Shown here one piece after another: positions 8,686 to 17,393 of a DNA stretch of 64,000 nucleotides (position 1 is its first letter; each line of letters opens with the position of its first letter). The position numbers and the translations under genes were made by a program. The stretch comes from an uncultured Collinsella sp. GTDB lineage: Bacteria > Actinomycetota > Coriobacteriia > Coriobacteriales > Coriobacteriaceae. Location of the stretch: contig URRB01000012.1 of NCBI GenBank assembly GCA_900550195.1, positions 7,403 to 71,402 of the forward strand. The letters are read 5' to 3'. A model generated the notes under the pieces. The model had not been told where the DNA came from, made no database searches, and saw only the letters and a list, made by a program, of their open reading frames with translations.

Positions 8686-10074
8686 ATGATTAAGATTGCC
8701 AAGTTTGGCGGCTCCTCGGTCGCCGACGCCGAACACTTCAAGAAGATCAAGGCCATCGTCGATGCCGACCCTGCCCGCCGTTTTGTGGTGGTTTCTGCCT
8801 GCGGTCGCCGCTTTAAGGGCGATACCAAGGTGACCGACCTGCTCTACTTGGTTAACGCGCACGTTAAGTATCACGTGTCGTGCGAGGAACTGCTCGAGGA
8901 CATTGGCCAGCGCTATTTTGATATCGCTGACGAGCTGGAGCTCACCTATCCCATCCGTGAGGAGTTCGCGGCCTTTGCCGAGCGCGCCCGCTCGGGCGGC
9001 TACTCCACCGAGGAGCTCGTGAGCCGCGGCGAGTACTTCACCGCTCGCCTGATGGCCGAGTACCTGGGTCTGCCGTTCCTGGACGCCGCGACGGTTGTGG
9101 CGTTCCATCACGACGGTACGCTCAGCATGAATCGCACCTCCGAGCTGGTGCAGGAGTATGGCCAGCAGGGCGGCTTCGTTATGCCTGGCTTCTACGGCGC
9201 GACGCGCGAGGGCCAGATCAAGCTGCTCGATCGAGGCGGTGGCGATATCTCGGGCTCGATCTTGGCCAAGTGCCTGGGCGCCGACCTGTACGAGAACTGG
9301 ACCGACGTCTCGGGCTTCTATTCTGCCGATCCGCGTATTGTTCCCGAGGCTCAGCCCATTGCGCGCGTTACCTACGAGGAGCTGCGCGAGCTTTCGTACA
9401 TGGGCGCAAGCGTCCTGCACGAGGAGGCCGTGTTCCCCGTGCGCGAGGCGGGTATTCCGCTGGTCATCAAGAACACCAATGCGCCGCAGGACCCCGGTAC
9501 CATCATTAGCGAGACGGCTGATGAGGGCGAGGCGGAGCCCATCATTACCGGCGTGACCGGCAAGCGCGGCTTTGTCGCCATCAACGTTGCCCGCGACCGC
9601 ACCAAGCCCCGCGTTGGCTTTATGCGCCGTGCGCTTTCGGTGTTCGAACGCTATGACGTTTCCGTCGAGCACATGCCCACCGGTGTCGACCGTTTTGGCG
9701 CCGTGGTGCAGGAGCAGGACGTGCACGATTCGCTGTACTCGCTCGTTGGTGACATTCAGCAGGAGGTCGAGCCGCTCGAGATCGAGGTTGTCGAGGGTCT
9801 GGCGCTCATCGCGACCGTCGGCCGTAACCTGCGCGGTCGTGCAGGCATCTCGGGCCACCTGTTTGGCATGCTTGGCCAGGCCGGCGTGAGCGTGCGCATG
9901 ATTTCGCAGAGCTGTGACGAGATCAATATCATTATCGGTGTCGAGGAGAAGGACTTCGACCTTGCGATTCGGACCATTTACCGTGCCTTCTCCGATGAGA
10001 ACGGCATTGTGAAGGTCTCCGATCTGGAGGCTCCCGCGCCGGCCGATCCCACCCTGGCCGCGCTCAAAAAGTAG
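8686..10074 (+). CDS. lysC: Aspartate kinase (aspartokinase) with C-terminal ACT domains
   Basis: It phosphorylates aspartate, the committed step to lysine, threonine and methionine. KFGGSSVAD at the N-terminus is the kinase signature, and the catalytic region includes LDRGGGDISGSILAK and the ENWTDVSGFYSADPR stretch. The last ~160 residues (from about 300) form tandem ACT domains, containing VEHMPTGVDRFG and GRAGISGHLFGMLGQAGVSVRMISQSCDE. These are the usual site of feedback inhibition. It faces away from thrC across a 104-nt promoter gap, and asd follows in the same direction. Confidence 0.95.
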   Translation: MIKIAKFGGSSVADAEHFKKIKAIVDADPARRFVVVSACGRRFKGDTKVTDLLYLVNAHVKYHVSCEELLEDIGQRYFDIADELELTYPIREEFAAFAERARSGGYSTEELVSRGEYFTARLMAEYLGLPFLDAATVVAFHHDGTLSMNRTSELVQEYGQQGGFVMPGFYGATREGQIKLLDRGGGDISGSILAKCLGADLYENWTDVSGFYSADPRIVPEAQPIARVTYEELRELSYMGASVLHEEAVFPVREAGIPLVIKNTNAPQDPGTIISETADEGEAEPIITGVTGKRGFVAINVARDRTKPRVGFMRRALSVFERYDVSVEHMPTGVDRFGAVVQEQDVHDSLYSLVGDIQQEVEPLEIEVVEGLALIATVGRNLRGRAGISGHLFGMLGQAGVSVRMISQSCDEINIIIGVEEKDFDLAIRTIYRAFSDENGIVKVSDLEAPAPADPTLAALKK

Positions 10075-10149
10075 CGACTGCTCGGTAGATTTTTGGGTCA
10101 TGTCTCAAAAATCTACGGCGGGGCGTTTCGTTTCGGTTTCGTTTCGACG

Positions 10150-10176
10150 GGGCGGGTTTCATGCCCGCCCTGTTCT
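10150..10176 (+). terminator. Terminator-like hairpin between lysC and asd
   Basis: GGGCGGG-TTTCATG-CCCGCCC is followed by TGTTCTTGT. A second inverted repeat just upstream (TAGATTTTTG at 10086-10095 with CAAAAATCTA at 10106-10115) could also fold. Both lie within the 173-nt lysC-asd gap. Confidence 0.5.
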
Positions 10177-10247
10177 TGTATAAACTGGCAACAATAATCG
10201 GCCTGCTCGGCGTGCGGGCAAAAGCCACAACCTTTAAAGGGGGAAGC

Positions 10248-11273
10248 ATGAAACAGTACACGGTTGCTATTTTGGGCGCGACGGGAGCCGTGGGCACCCA
10301 GATGCTCGAGTGCCTCAACGAGCAGGAGTTCCCGGTCGGCAAGCTCAAGCTGTTGGCAAGCGCACGCTCCGCGGGCAAGACCGTCGAGTTCCGCGGCGAG
10401 CAAATCGTGATCGAAGAGGCTTGCCCCGAGGCCTTTGAGGGCTGTGACATTGTGCTTGGCGCTGCCGGCGACGATATCGCCAAGGAATTGCTGCCCGAGG
10501 CCGTAAAGCGCGGCGCCGTCGTGGTCGACAACAGCCATGCCTTCCGCATGGATCCCGAGGTGCCGCTGGTCGTGCCCGAGATCAATGCCGACGACATCAA
10601 GTGGCATCACGGCCTTATCGCCAACCCCAACTGCGCGACCATTATCGGCCTGGTTCCCACGTGGCCGCTGCATCAGCTCGCTGGCGTGAAGCGCATGATC
10701 GTCTCGACGTACCAGGCGGCTTCGGGTGCCGGCGCCCCCGGTATGGCCGAGCTCGAGGCTCAGCTGGCCGCCCTGGGCCGTGGCGAGGAGATTCCCGAGC
10801 CGCGCGCGTTTGCCGCCCAGCTCGCGAGCAACCTGATTCCGCAGATTGGCGGCGTCAAGGAGGAGGGCTTTACCTCCGAGGAGATGAAGTTGCAAAACGA
10901 GGGCCGCAAGATCATGCATCTGCCCGAGCTGCGCGTGAACTGCACCTGTGTGCGCGTGCCCGTGCTGCGCTCGCACTCCGAGAGCATCACGCTTGAGTTC
11001 GAGCGCGACATCACGGTGGAAGAGGCCCGTGCCGCGCTGGCTGCCGCTCCGGGTGTCAAGCTAGTTGACGACATGAGCGCCGAGGATGCGCACGACCGCT
11101 TCCCCATGCCGATGGACACCTCCGACCAGGACCTGATTTGGGTCGGTCGCGTACGCCGCGACATCTCGAACCCCGAGGCCGCGCGTGGCATCACCTTCTG
11201 GTGCTGCGGCGACCAAATCCGTAAGGGCGCGGCAACCAACGCCGTCCAGATCGCTAAGCTGCTCTGCGAGTAG
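10248..11273 (+). CDS. asd: Aspartate-semialdehyde dehydrogenase
   Basis: It reduces aspartyl phosphate to the semialdehyde with NADPH. ILGATGAVGTQMLECL is the nucleotide-binding loop. IANPNCATI carries the catalytic cysteine. STYQAASGAG and LRVNCTCVRVPV..SHSES are further family blocks. Length (341 aa) is normal. I start at ATG 10248 behind AAAGGGGGAAGC; the open frame continues upstream across the hairpin at 10150 and is not credible there. The family A 3' hairpin begins 12 nt after the stop. Confidence 0.95.
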   Translation: MKQYTVAILGATGAVGTQMLECLNEQEFPVGKLKLLASARSAGKTVEFRGEQIVIEEACPEAFEGCDIVLGAAGDDIAKELLPEAVKRGAVVVDNSHAFRMDPEVPLVVPEINADDIKWHHGLIANPNCATIIGLVPTWPLHQLAGVKRMIVSTYQAASGAGAPGMAELEAQLAALGRGEEIPEPRAFAAQLASNLIPQIGGVKEEGFTSEEMKLQNEGRKIMHLPELRVNCTCVRVPVLRSHSESITLEFERDITVEEARAALAAAPGVKLVDDMSAEDAHDRFPMPMDTSDQDLIWVGRVRRDISNPEAARGITFWCCGDQIRKGAATNAVQIAKLLCE

Positions 11274-11285
11274 TGTGACCTGTCC

Positions 11286-11415
11286 GGCGGGGGCCGGGCT
11301 TGGTTTTCAGAACGTCCTCGACCATGTGTGGCGCCTTGTCCTGCTCCTTCGGAGCCGCGGACAAGGCGCCACACTGGTCTGCGGAGTGTTCTGAAAACCA
11401 AGCCCGGCCCCCGCC
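11286..11415 (+). ncRNA. Family A 3'-UTR hairpin element, copy after asd
   Basis: A perfect 28-bp outer stem (11286-11313 with 11388-11415) and a 16-bp inner stem (11326-11341 with 11359-11374) with apex GCTCC-TTC-GGAGC surround an internal loop. The loop strands are GTCCTCGACCAT and TGGTCTGCGGAGT. They match the loops of the other two family A copies read in the sense of their upstream gene. Confidence 0.72.
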
Positions 11416-11524
11416 TGCGGTGACGCTGCTGCAAGCGACCTGCGATGGGGCCGTTGTTGGTTGGGGCCGCTGGGCTGATGTGGGGGCGCGTGGCTGTTGC
11501 GGGCCCTGGTCCCGGCGGCGGCCT

Positions 11525-11676
11525 CGGCGCTTTGCGCCTGCCGCCTTTTGGGACTGTGGGGCGCGGCCGGCAGCTGCGGCGCGTTGCGCCTGCTGCCTGC
11601 GGGGACTTTGGGGTCGTGCGGCAGCTGCGGCGCTGCGCGCCTGCTGCCTTGGGTGACTCTGGGGTCGATTGGGGTT
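11525..11676. repeat. Three tandem imperfect ~51-bp GC-rich repeats
   Basis: Units start at 11525, 11577 and 11628. Each begins CGGCGC, forms a small CGGCGC/GCGCC hairpin, continues with CTGCYGCCT and GGGACT-like sequence, and the first two end GGCAGCTG. They fill most of the gap between the asd hairpin and ogt. No gene is visible in 11416-11726. Confidence 0.6.
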
Positions 11677-11726
11677 GTCTGCACAATTCGCGGTATTATG
11701 TTGCGGAGTTTTGAAAGGAGCCGCTG

Positions 11727-12305
11727 GTGGTCACGACGACGTTTCCTTCGCCTTTGGGCGAAATCTTGCTTGCCGCTGATGGCCGCGGTTTGACAGGGCT
11801 TTGGTTTGAGGGGCAGGAGCACTTTGGCTCAACGCTTCTCAAAGAAGATCCCGAACATGTTGAAGGCGCCGATGCGGTTTCTGGTACCGGTGGGATGTCT
11901 TCGGTGAGTCCGACAAATGGCGCGGCCTCTTCGGTGCTTGAGCGTTCCTGGGCTTGGCTGAATGCTTATTTTGCAGGGCAGGAACCTCGGTTTACGCCGC
12001 CGTTGCATATGATTGGTACGGCGTTTCAGCGTGAAGTCTGGTACGAACTGCTTTCTATTCCGCGTGGCGAGGTCGCCACGTATGGTGAGATCGCCCAGCG
12101 TGTTGCGGCTCGACATCGTGTACCGGGAAATGAAACGCCCGTTGTGTCTCCCCGTGCCGTGGGGGCCGCAGTCGCGCGTAATCCCATTTCGATTATCGTG
12201 CCGTGCCATCGCGTGGTGGCGGCCGACGGATCGCTCAACGGATATGCCGGCGGCCTCGACCGTAAGGAGTGGCTGCTGCGGCTTGAGGGCGCGTACGAGG
12301 AGTAG
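11727..12305 (+). CDS. ogt: Methylated-DNA--protein-cysteine methyltransferase
   Basis: This suicide repair protein removes the methyl group from O6-methylguanine. The active site IVPCHRVV (Cys160) is intact, and the upstream block has GTAFQREVWYELLSIPRGEVATYGEIA, the winged-helix DNA-binding part. A GTG start at 11727 is set by AAAGGAG six nt upstream. The product (192 aa) carries a low-complexity insertion at about residues 45-70 between the N-terminal and catalytic domains. Confidence 0.93.
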   Translation: MVTTTFPSPLGEILLAADGRGLTGLWFEGQEHFGSTLLKEDPEHVEGADAVSGTGGMSSVSPTNGAASSVLERSWAWLNAYFAGQEPRFTPPLHMIGTAFQREVWYELLSIPRGEVATYGEIAQRVAARHRVPGNETPVVSPRAVGAAVARNPISIIVPCHRVVAADGSLNGYAGGLDRKEWLLRLEGAYEE

Positions 12306-12317
12306 CGTTCGAGTGCT

Positions 12318-12446
12318 TTGCCTGTAGTAGCCGACTTCGACCAAAGCTCGCTCGAGTTCGCTTTGATCAGAGCACTTAAGACCCTTGTTTTCTGTCAATA
12401 GTGCCATCTGTTCGTTGATGGATATCCACGACTTCTGGTATTTCAT
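12318..12446 (-). pseudogene. Remnant of an Abi_2 (abortive infection) family gene, N-terminal ~43 codons
   Basis: The minus strand starts with an ATG behind AAGAGG and encodes KYQKSWISINEQMALL, a stretch ending ALVEVGYYRQ. This matches the first ~40 residues of Abi_2/AbiD-AbiF proteins (the 'EEQ..LL..RGL...L..IGYYR' pattern). After GYYR the similarity ends and the frame runs antisense into ogt, so the rest of the gene is gone. The gap 12306-12617 also has nested inverted repeats (AGTGCT/AGCACT at 12312-12376, CAAAGC/GCTTTG inside). Assignment is from memory of the family pattern. Confidence 0.55.
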
Positions 12447-12617
12447 TTAAGCCTCTTGATAGAAAAAGAGCTGGAGTTGCGCATCGTTGAGAGGCTTTCC
12501 AGCTTTAGCAAAACAAACTTATAAGATGCGACGGGCCGCGTCAAGATAATTACCGGACGGCCCAGGAGGCGGCTGGTTGGCTGGCTTAAAACCTAGCGCG
12601 TGAAATGACGCTCCACG

Positions 12618-13256
12618 CTATTCAGCGCGCTTGATAGGATGACGAACCACAGTCTTAAGTTTCTCCGGTGCACATTTGCGTGGATCGGAGAGATAGATTT
12701 CGTGATGTAAACGGGTGTCTGAGAGGTCGGGGACATAGCCCAGCTCGGTCGCGTATTCATGCATAGCGTCTACGGTCGCCGGTTCGTTGTCGTAGGGCCC
12801 GGTGTGCATGCATTGAACGCAGAGACCCTCGTCAACTTTAAGCAGTTCGACGGCGGAAAAGTCCAGTTTCTTTTTGGTCGTGGCTTCCGCGACTGCCCAG
12901 TCAAAGTCATCCTGAGTGACGAAATCGGGCAGGCGGATGCACGAGATAAAGTTGAAATCGTCCTTGCGTACATAATCGATGTCGCCGCTCGGGGAGTCTT
13001 GCCACCAGAAGCCCTCGAGCGGCGGTACCACAAAGTCGAAATAGCCCTCGATACTCCTTGAGCCTTTCTTTGACATCTTGACGGTATAGGCGATGCCGTA
13101 AAGCAGCGGCAGGGCATTTTGATACTCGCCACCTTCGGTATTTGGGTCGCCCTTTCCGCGAACGGCAACGTAGCTCATAGGCGGGACAGTTACGATACTC
13201 GGCTTGCTCGCAGGTCTGTAGAGCTCCTTGCATTCCTTCTTAAAGTCGAACGCCAT
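12618..13256 (-). CDS. GyrI-like small-molecule-binding domain protein
   Basis: The 212-residue protein has the GyrI-like (SOUL/AraC-effector fold) layout. It has PPMSYVAVRGKGDPN near the N-terminus, a long central strand region with FWWQD, and CVQCMHTGPYDNEPATVDAMHEY followed by RLHHEIYLSDPRKCAPEKLKTVVRHP at the C-terminus. GyrI/SbmC of E. coli protects DNA gyrase and is SOS-induced; many relatives bind or degrade toxic small molecules. A perfect Gram-positive-type SOS box lies upstream, which supports a DNA-damage role here. Confidence 0.85.
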   Translation of the reverse strand: MAFDFKKECKELYRPASKPSIVTVPPMSYVAVRGKGDPNTEGGEYQNALPLLYGIAYTVKMSKKGSRSIEGYFDFVVPPLEGFWWQDSPSGDIDYVRKDDFNFISCIRLPDFVTQDDFDWAVAEATTKKKLDFSAVELLKVDEGLCVQCMHTGPYDNEPATVDAMHEYATELGYVPDLSDTRLHHEIYLSDPRKCAPEKLKTVVRHPIKRAE

Positions 13257-13312
13257 GTTGGCCGCCTTTCTGCGTATTGGCCTGCTTAGATAGCTGAATC
13301 ATATCATAGAAA

Positions 13313-13326
13313 CGAACAGCTGTTCG
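13313..13326. promoter_or_regulatory. Perfect LexA/DinR-type SOS box upstream of the GyrI-like gene
   Basis: CGAACAGCTGTTCG is a perfect 14-bp palindrome fitting the Gram-positive LexA consensus CGAAC-N4-GTTCG. It ends 57 nt upstream of the GyrI-like start (13256). A TATGAT-like -10 on the minus strand lies just downstream of it. Confidence 0.7.
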
Positions 13327-13440
13327 AATGATTTGGCTGACAGATTGAGATGCGTGCGTTGTGTTTGGCGGTCGGCCTGACCCCATCGATGATTTCTCTG
13401 CCTCCCCGGCGCCTCATCTATAGCTGCCGTTTCCCCATAT

Positions 13441-13480
13441 AGAACCTGCCAAAATAAACCCGTCCCTTTTTAGTCGGTGC
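13441..13480 (-). repeat. GGGACAG hairpin family, degenerate copy
   Basis: The half AACCTGCCAAAATAAACC followed by GTCCC matches the copies at 21388 and 61658, but the other stem arm is replaced by unrelated sequence. It lies in the leader region of the ABC gene at 13528. Confidence 0.5.
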
Positions 13481-13527
13481 GAAATGGGTAATACTAAAGA
13501 GTTATCCGACCAGATGGGAACCGATCG

Positions 13528-14229
13528 ATGGCTTATATCGAATTCAAAGACGTCATCAAGGCATACGGCGAGGGCGACGCCCGCATTCACGCACTCGACG
13601 GCGCGAGCTTTACGGTCGAGCGCGGCGAGCTCGCCATCATTTTGGGTGCTTCGGGTGCCGGCAAGACCACGGCGCTCAACATTCTGGGCGGCATGGATAC
13701 GGCGACTTCCGGCACCGTGACGGTGGACGGGCGCGATGTGAGCTCCGCTAACGAGGCGCAGCTCGTGGAATACCGCCGCGCCGACGTCGGCTTTGTCTTC
13801 CAGTTCTACAATCTGGTCCCCAACCTGACGGCGCTCGAAAATGTTGAGCTTGCGGCGCAAATCTGCCCTGATTCGCTCGATGCCGAGCAAACGCTTTGCC
13901 AGGTTGGCTTGGGTGAGCGCCTCGCCAACTTCCCCGCGCAGCTTTCGGGCGGCGAGCAGCAGCGCGTGTCCATTGCCCGCGCACTGGCAAAGAACCCCAA
14001 GCTGCTTTTGTGCGACGAGCCCACGGGCGCACTTGACTATAAAACCGGCAAGCAGATCTTGCAGCTGCTGCAGGACACTTGCCGCAAGCAGGGCATTACG
14101 GTCATCATCATCACCCACAACTCCGCGCTGGCGCCCATGGCCGATCGCCTGATCCGCTTTAAGAACGGTCGCGTGGAGAGCGAGACGGTCCAGCAAAATC
14201 CCGTGCCTATCGAGACGATCGAGTGGTAG
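13528..14229 (+). CDS. ABC transporter ATP-binding protein (MacB/LolD type)
   Basis: The 233-residue ATPase has Walker A GASGAGKT, Q-loop VFQFYNLVPNLTA, signature LSGGEQQRVSIARAL, Walker B LLLCDEPTGALD and H-loop IIITHN. The 'GALD' form and 'FYNLVPNLTA' are typical of exporters paired with FtsX-like permeases, which act on the envelope or pump lipids and peptides by a mechanotransmission cycle. The permease gene starts within its last codons, so the two form one operon. Confidence 0.93.
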   Translation: MAYIEFKDVIKAYGEGDARIHALDGASFTVERGELAIILGASGAGKTTALNILGGMDTATSGTVTVDGRDVSSANEAQLVEYRRADVGFVFQFYNLVPNLTALENVELAAQICPDSLDAEQTLCQVGLGERLANFPAQLSGGEQQRVSIARALAKNPKLLLCDEPTGALDYKTGKQILQLLQDTCRKQGITVIIITHNSALAPMADRLIRFKNGRVESETVQQNPVPIETIEW

Positions 14230-17000
14230 CGCCCATGGACCAAGACCGCCAAAACAGCCTACGCCGCGACGCGCAGAACACGGAGCGCGAGCAGGATTTT
14301 ACGACCTACCGCACTGCCCAAAGCTCAAACGATATGGTGCCGACGGTTTTTCGCCGTGGCATCTACCGCACAATCCGAGGCAGTCTTAAGCGCTTCTTGT
14401 CAATCGTGGTCATCACCGCGCTTGGCGTGAGCGTGATGTGCGGCCTTAAGGCGGGTTGCGAGGACCTGTGTGATTCGGTTGATGCCTACTTCGACCAGCA
14501 AAATGTCTATGACATTAACGTGCAGTCGACCTATGGCCTGACTGACGATGATCTCGACGCCATACAAGAGGTCGATGGCGTCGAAACGGCCGAGGGCATC
14601 TACACCGAGACCGCCTACACCGCCGTGGGTACAACGCGCGAGCGCGTGGTCGTGCAGAGTCTCTCCAAGGAGAACATCGATCAGCCGGTGCTCGTGAACG
14701 GCGATTTGCCCGAGAGCGCCGATGAAGTCGCGGTGACTTCGAAGTTCCTGAAGGCATCGGGCAAGAAAATCGGCGATACGGTGAGTTTTGCCGCCAATGA
14801 CGCGAGCTCGTCCAATCAAAGCGCCAAGGACCAGTTTGCCGCGGGCGATTACACCATTACGGCTGAGGTCCTCGACCCCACTGATGTAAGTTCTGACTCG
14901 ACAGTCAACGCCTTTCGCGCTGCTTCGGCGGCGGACTATAAGTTCTATGTGAGCGAGGACGCCGCGACATCTTCTTCCTACTCCGCGGTCCACGTGATCG
15001 TCGAGGGAGCCAAGAGCCTCAACTCCTATTCGGATTCCTATACGGCAAAGATCAATGAGGTCAAGGGCAATATCGAGAAGATCCGCGAGGAGCGTGAGAA
15101 GGCGCGCGCTCAGGAACTGACGGTCGACACGCCGGCAAGCTTGGATGCGGCCGAGCGCCAGGCGAATATGCTCTTTGGGATTGAGCAGGACAACATCAAT
15201 CGCATGGCCGAGGGCAGCGACGAGCGTGCGCAGGCGCAAGCCGACCTGGACCAGCGCCGTGCCGCCGCCGACCAGCAGTTTGCCGATGCCCACGCCGAGC
15301 TCTCTGACCTTGGTGAATGCACCTGGTACATCCAGGACCGCGGCAATATCGCAAGCTACTCGAGCGTGGAGAGCGATAGCTCGTCAATTGAGGCTATCGC
15401 CACGGTGTTCCCGTTCATCTTCTTTATCGTCGCCGTGCTCATCAGCCTTACCACCGCTACGCGTATGGTCGAGGAGGAGCGCACGCTCATCGGCCTGTAT
15501 AAGGCGCTCGGTTATTCGCGCGGACGTATCCTGTCCAAATACGTGGACTATGCGCTGTGGGCTTGTCTGATCGGCGGCGTGCTCGGCAATATCATCGGAT
15601 TTGTGGGCCTGCCGCTGTTCCTGTTTACGGTGTTCGACGACATGTACTCGCTGCCCCAGATGCTGCTTTCGTACGACATTGTGTCGTCGATTGTGTCGGT
15701 GGCGCTGTTTGCCGTGGGCGTGGTGGGCGCCACGATTATCGCCTGCCGCCACGAGATGGCCGAGACCCCTGCCTCGCTCATGCGCCCCAAGGCTCCGCGC
15801 GCCGGCTCGCGCATTCTGCTCGAGCGCATCGGCTTTATCTGGCGCCGCATGGGCTTCTTAAACAAGGTGGCAGCACGTAACCTGTTCCGCTACAAAAAGC
15901 GTGCCTTTATGACCATCTTCGGTATCGCGGGTTGCACCGCGCTTGTGATCTGCGGTATGGGTATTCGCGACACGTCGGTCGCGCTTTCGCCCAAGCAGTA
16001 TGGGCATATCACGCGCTATGACTTGCTGGCGGTTGCCAATCCCGACGATTTTTCGCAGACGTGCGCGGCATTGGATGAGCGCAGCGCGGCCAAGGATTCT
16101 AACGTGACGGTGTCTTCGACGCTGCCGATCATGACCGACAACGTTACCTTTACGTTTGGCGGAAAGAGCGAGACCGTGCAGCTGATCGTGGTGCCCGATG
16201 ACCGCACGAACGACCTGGACGACTACGTGCGTCTCGAGGATGAGTCCAAAGAGCCGCTGTCTTTGCGTGACGGAGACGTGTATCTGAGCAAGAGTTCACA
16301 GCTGGTTCTCGGGATTCAGCCGGGCGACACGGCGCAGGTCCAAGATTCGTCGCTTAACGTCGCCAAGGTCAAAGTCAGCGACATTTCGCTTAACTATCTG
16401 GGCAACACGCTTTACATGACGCAGAGCACCTATGAGCGCGCGTTTGGGCGCAGCGTTCGCCTCAATGGCATCTTTGCGCTGCTCAAGGGTTCGTCGGCCG
16501 ACCAGATTGCGTTTAGCAAGAAGCTTAAGAGTGACGGCTGGCTTTCGATTTCGAGCACGGCCGAGCATTGGGAGAACTTTGAGGCGAACTTCACTATTAT
16601 CAATTCCGTCGTGGTGCTCGTGACCTTTATGGCGGCGTGCCTGTCGTTTGTGGTGGTGTTTACGCTGTCCAACACGAATATCTCCGAGCGCGAACGCGAG
16701 CTGGCGACCATCAAGGTGCTGGGTTTCCGCCGTGGCGAGGTGCACCATTACGTCAACAAGGAGACGTTGATCCTCACGGCAATTGGCGCCGCGCTGGGCG
16801 TGCCACTGGGCGGCTTGCTGGCCGAGAGTTTTACGTACATTTTGCAGATGCCGTCGCTGTACTTTGACGTCGAAGTCGAGCCGCTAAGCTACGTGCTCGC
16901 CGTGGTGCTTTCCTTTGGCTTTACGTTTATCGTCAACCTCGCCACCAACCGAACGCTCAACAAGATCGACATGGTCGGCGCCCTCAAGAGCGCCGAGTAA
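14223..17000 (+). CDS. FtsX-like ABC transporter permease, 925 aa
   Basis: It overlaps the ATPase gene by 7 nt if GTG 14223 is used; ATG 14235 is the alternative. It has an N-terminal membrane helix (about residues 58-78, FLSIVVITALGVSVMCGL), a large extracytoplasmic domain with a Glu/Ala/Gln-rich coiled coil at about 275-365, three helices (about 395-520), a second external domain, and three C-terminal helices. This is the long FtsX/MacB arrangement with two FtsX domains. Motifs TRMVEEERTLIGLYKALGYS and ERERELATIKVLGFRRGEV are the cytoplasmic coupling segments. The substrate is unknown. Confidence 0.9.
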   Translation: MVAPMDQDRQNSLRRDAQNTEREQDFTTYRTAQSSNDMVPTVFRRGIYRTIRGSLKRFLSIVVITALGVSVMCGLKAGCEDLCDSVDAYFDQQNVYDINVQSTYGLTDDDLDAIQEVDGVETAEGIYTETAYTAVGTTRERVVVQSLSKENIDQPVLVNGDLPESADEVAVTSKFLKASGKKIGDTVSFAANDASSSNQSAKDQFAAGDYTITAEVLDPTDVSSDSTVNAFRAASAADYKFYVSEDAATSSSYSAVHVIVEGAKSLNSYSDSYTAKINEVKGNIEKIREEREKARAQELTVDTPASLDAAERQANMLFGIEQDNINRMAEGSDERAQAQADLDQRRAAADQQFADAHAELSDLGECTWYIQDRGNIASYSSVESDSSSIEAIATVFPFIFFIVAVLISLTTATRMVEEERTLIGLYKALGYSRGRILSKYVDYALWACLIGGVLGNIIGFVGLPLFLFTVFDDMYSLPQMLLSYDIVSSIVSVALFAVGVVGATIIACRHEMAETPASLMRPKAPRAGSRILLERIGFIWRRMGFLNKVAARNLFRYKKRAFMTIFGIAGCTALVICGMGIRDTSVALSPKQYGHITRYDLLAVANPDDFSQTCAALDERSAAKDSNVTVSSTLPIMTDNVTFTFGGKSETVQLIVVPDDRTNDLDDYVRLEDESKEPLSLRDGDVYLSKSSQLVLGIQPGDTAQVQDSSLNVAKVKVSDISLNYLGNTLYMTQSTYERAFGRSVRLNGIFALLKGSSADQIAFSKKLKSDGWLSISSTAEHWENFEANFTIINSVVVLVTFMAACLSFVVVFTLSNTNISERERELATIKVLGFRRGEVHHYVNKETLILTAIGAALGVPLGGLLAESFTYILQMPSLYFDVEVEPLSYVLAVVLSFGFTFIVNLATNRTLNKIDMVGALKSAE

Positions 17001-17058
17001 CCTGCCTGGGATTCAAGCTGTAGCGAGCTGTAATGTACCACAACCGCATTTTTGCATA

Positions 17059-17102
17059 AACCGCCCCGCCGATTGCATATTTCGGCGGGGCGGTTGCTTT
17101 TT
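17059..17102 (+). terminator. Terminator of the ABC exporter operon
   Basis: A 13-bp perfect stem AACCGCCCCGCCG/CGGCGGGGCGGTT with an 11-nt loop is followed by GCTTTTTG. Confidence 0.85.
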
Positions 17103-17106
17103 GCCC

Positions 17107-17353
17107 GCGGGTACCCCAGGGGGCGGCGTGAAAATTCCGGAGAATTCAGCATCCCGGAGTCCGCGAGTGCGGGAGCGGGCGCACAAAAGCGCATTGAAAG
17201 CCTGACTTTGAGCTCCGGCGCCTCGAGGACCGCTCATTTTTTTGCAGAATGCGGCCCGCGGCGCCTGTCTCTCGCCCAAAATCCAGTATGCAGGCACCCT
17301 CGGCTGCTGAATACTCCCAAAAATGCACGCCGCATCCTACCCCAGGCACCCGC
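17107..17353. repeat. Large degenerate nested inverted repeat in a 537-nt intergenic region
   Basis: The left arm from 17107 (GGGTACCCC...GGCGGCGTG...GGAGAATTCAGCA) matches the reverse complement of 17305-17353 with mismatches and small gaps. Inner blocks (GCGGGAG..GGGCGC..GCGCATT against the complement of 17247-17275) continue the pairing. No coding potential is apparent. Together with the terminator at 17059 and the family A element at 17394 it fills the gap 17001-17537. Confidence 0.45.
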
Positions 17354-17393
17354 AGCAAGAAGACGAATAGTCTCGGCCTCCCCAGTCACCGTA

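Noticed and set aside
11286..11415. Coding frames through the asd 3' hairpin
   Set aside because: Frames on both strands arise from the inverted repeat; the structure and its conserved loop explain the sequence better.
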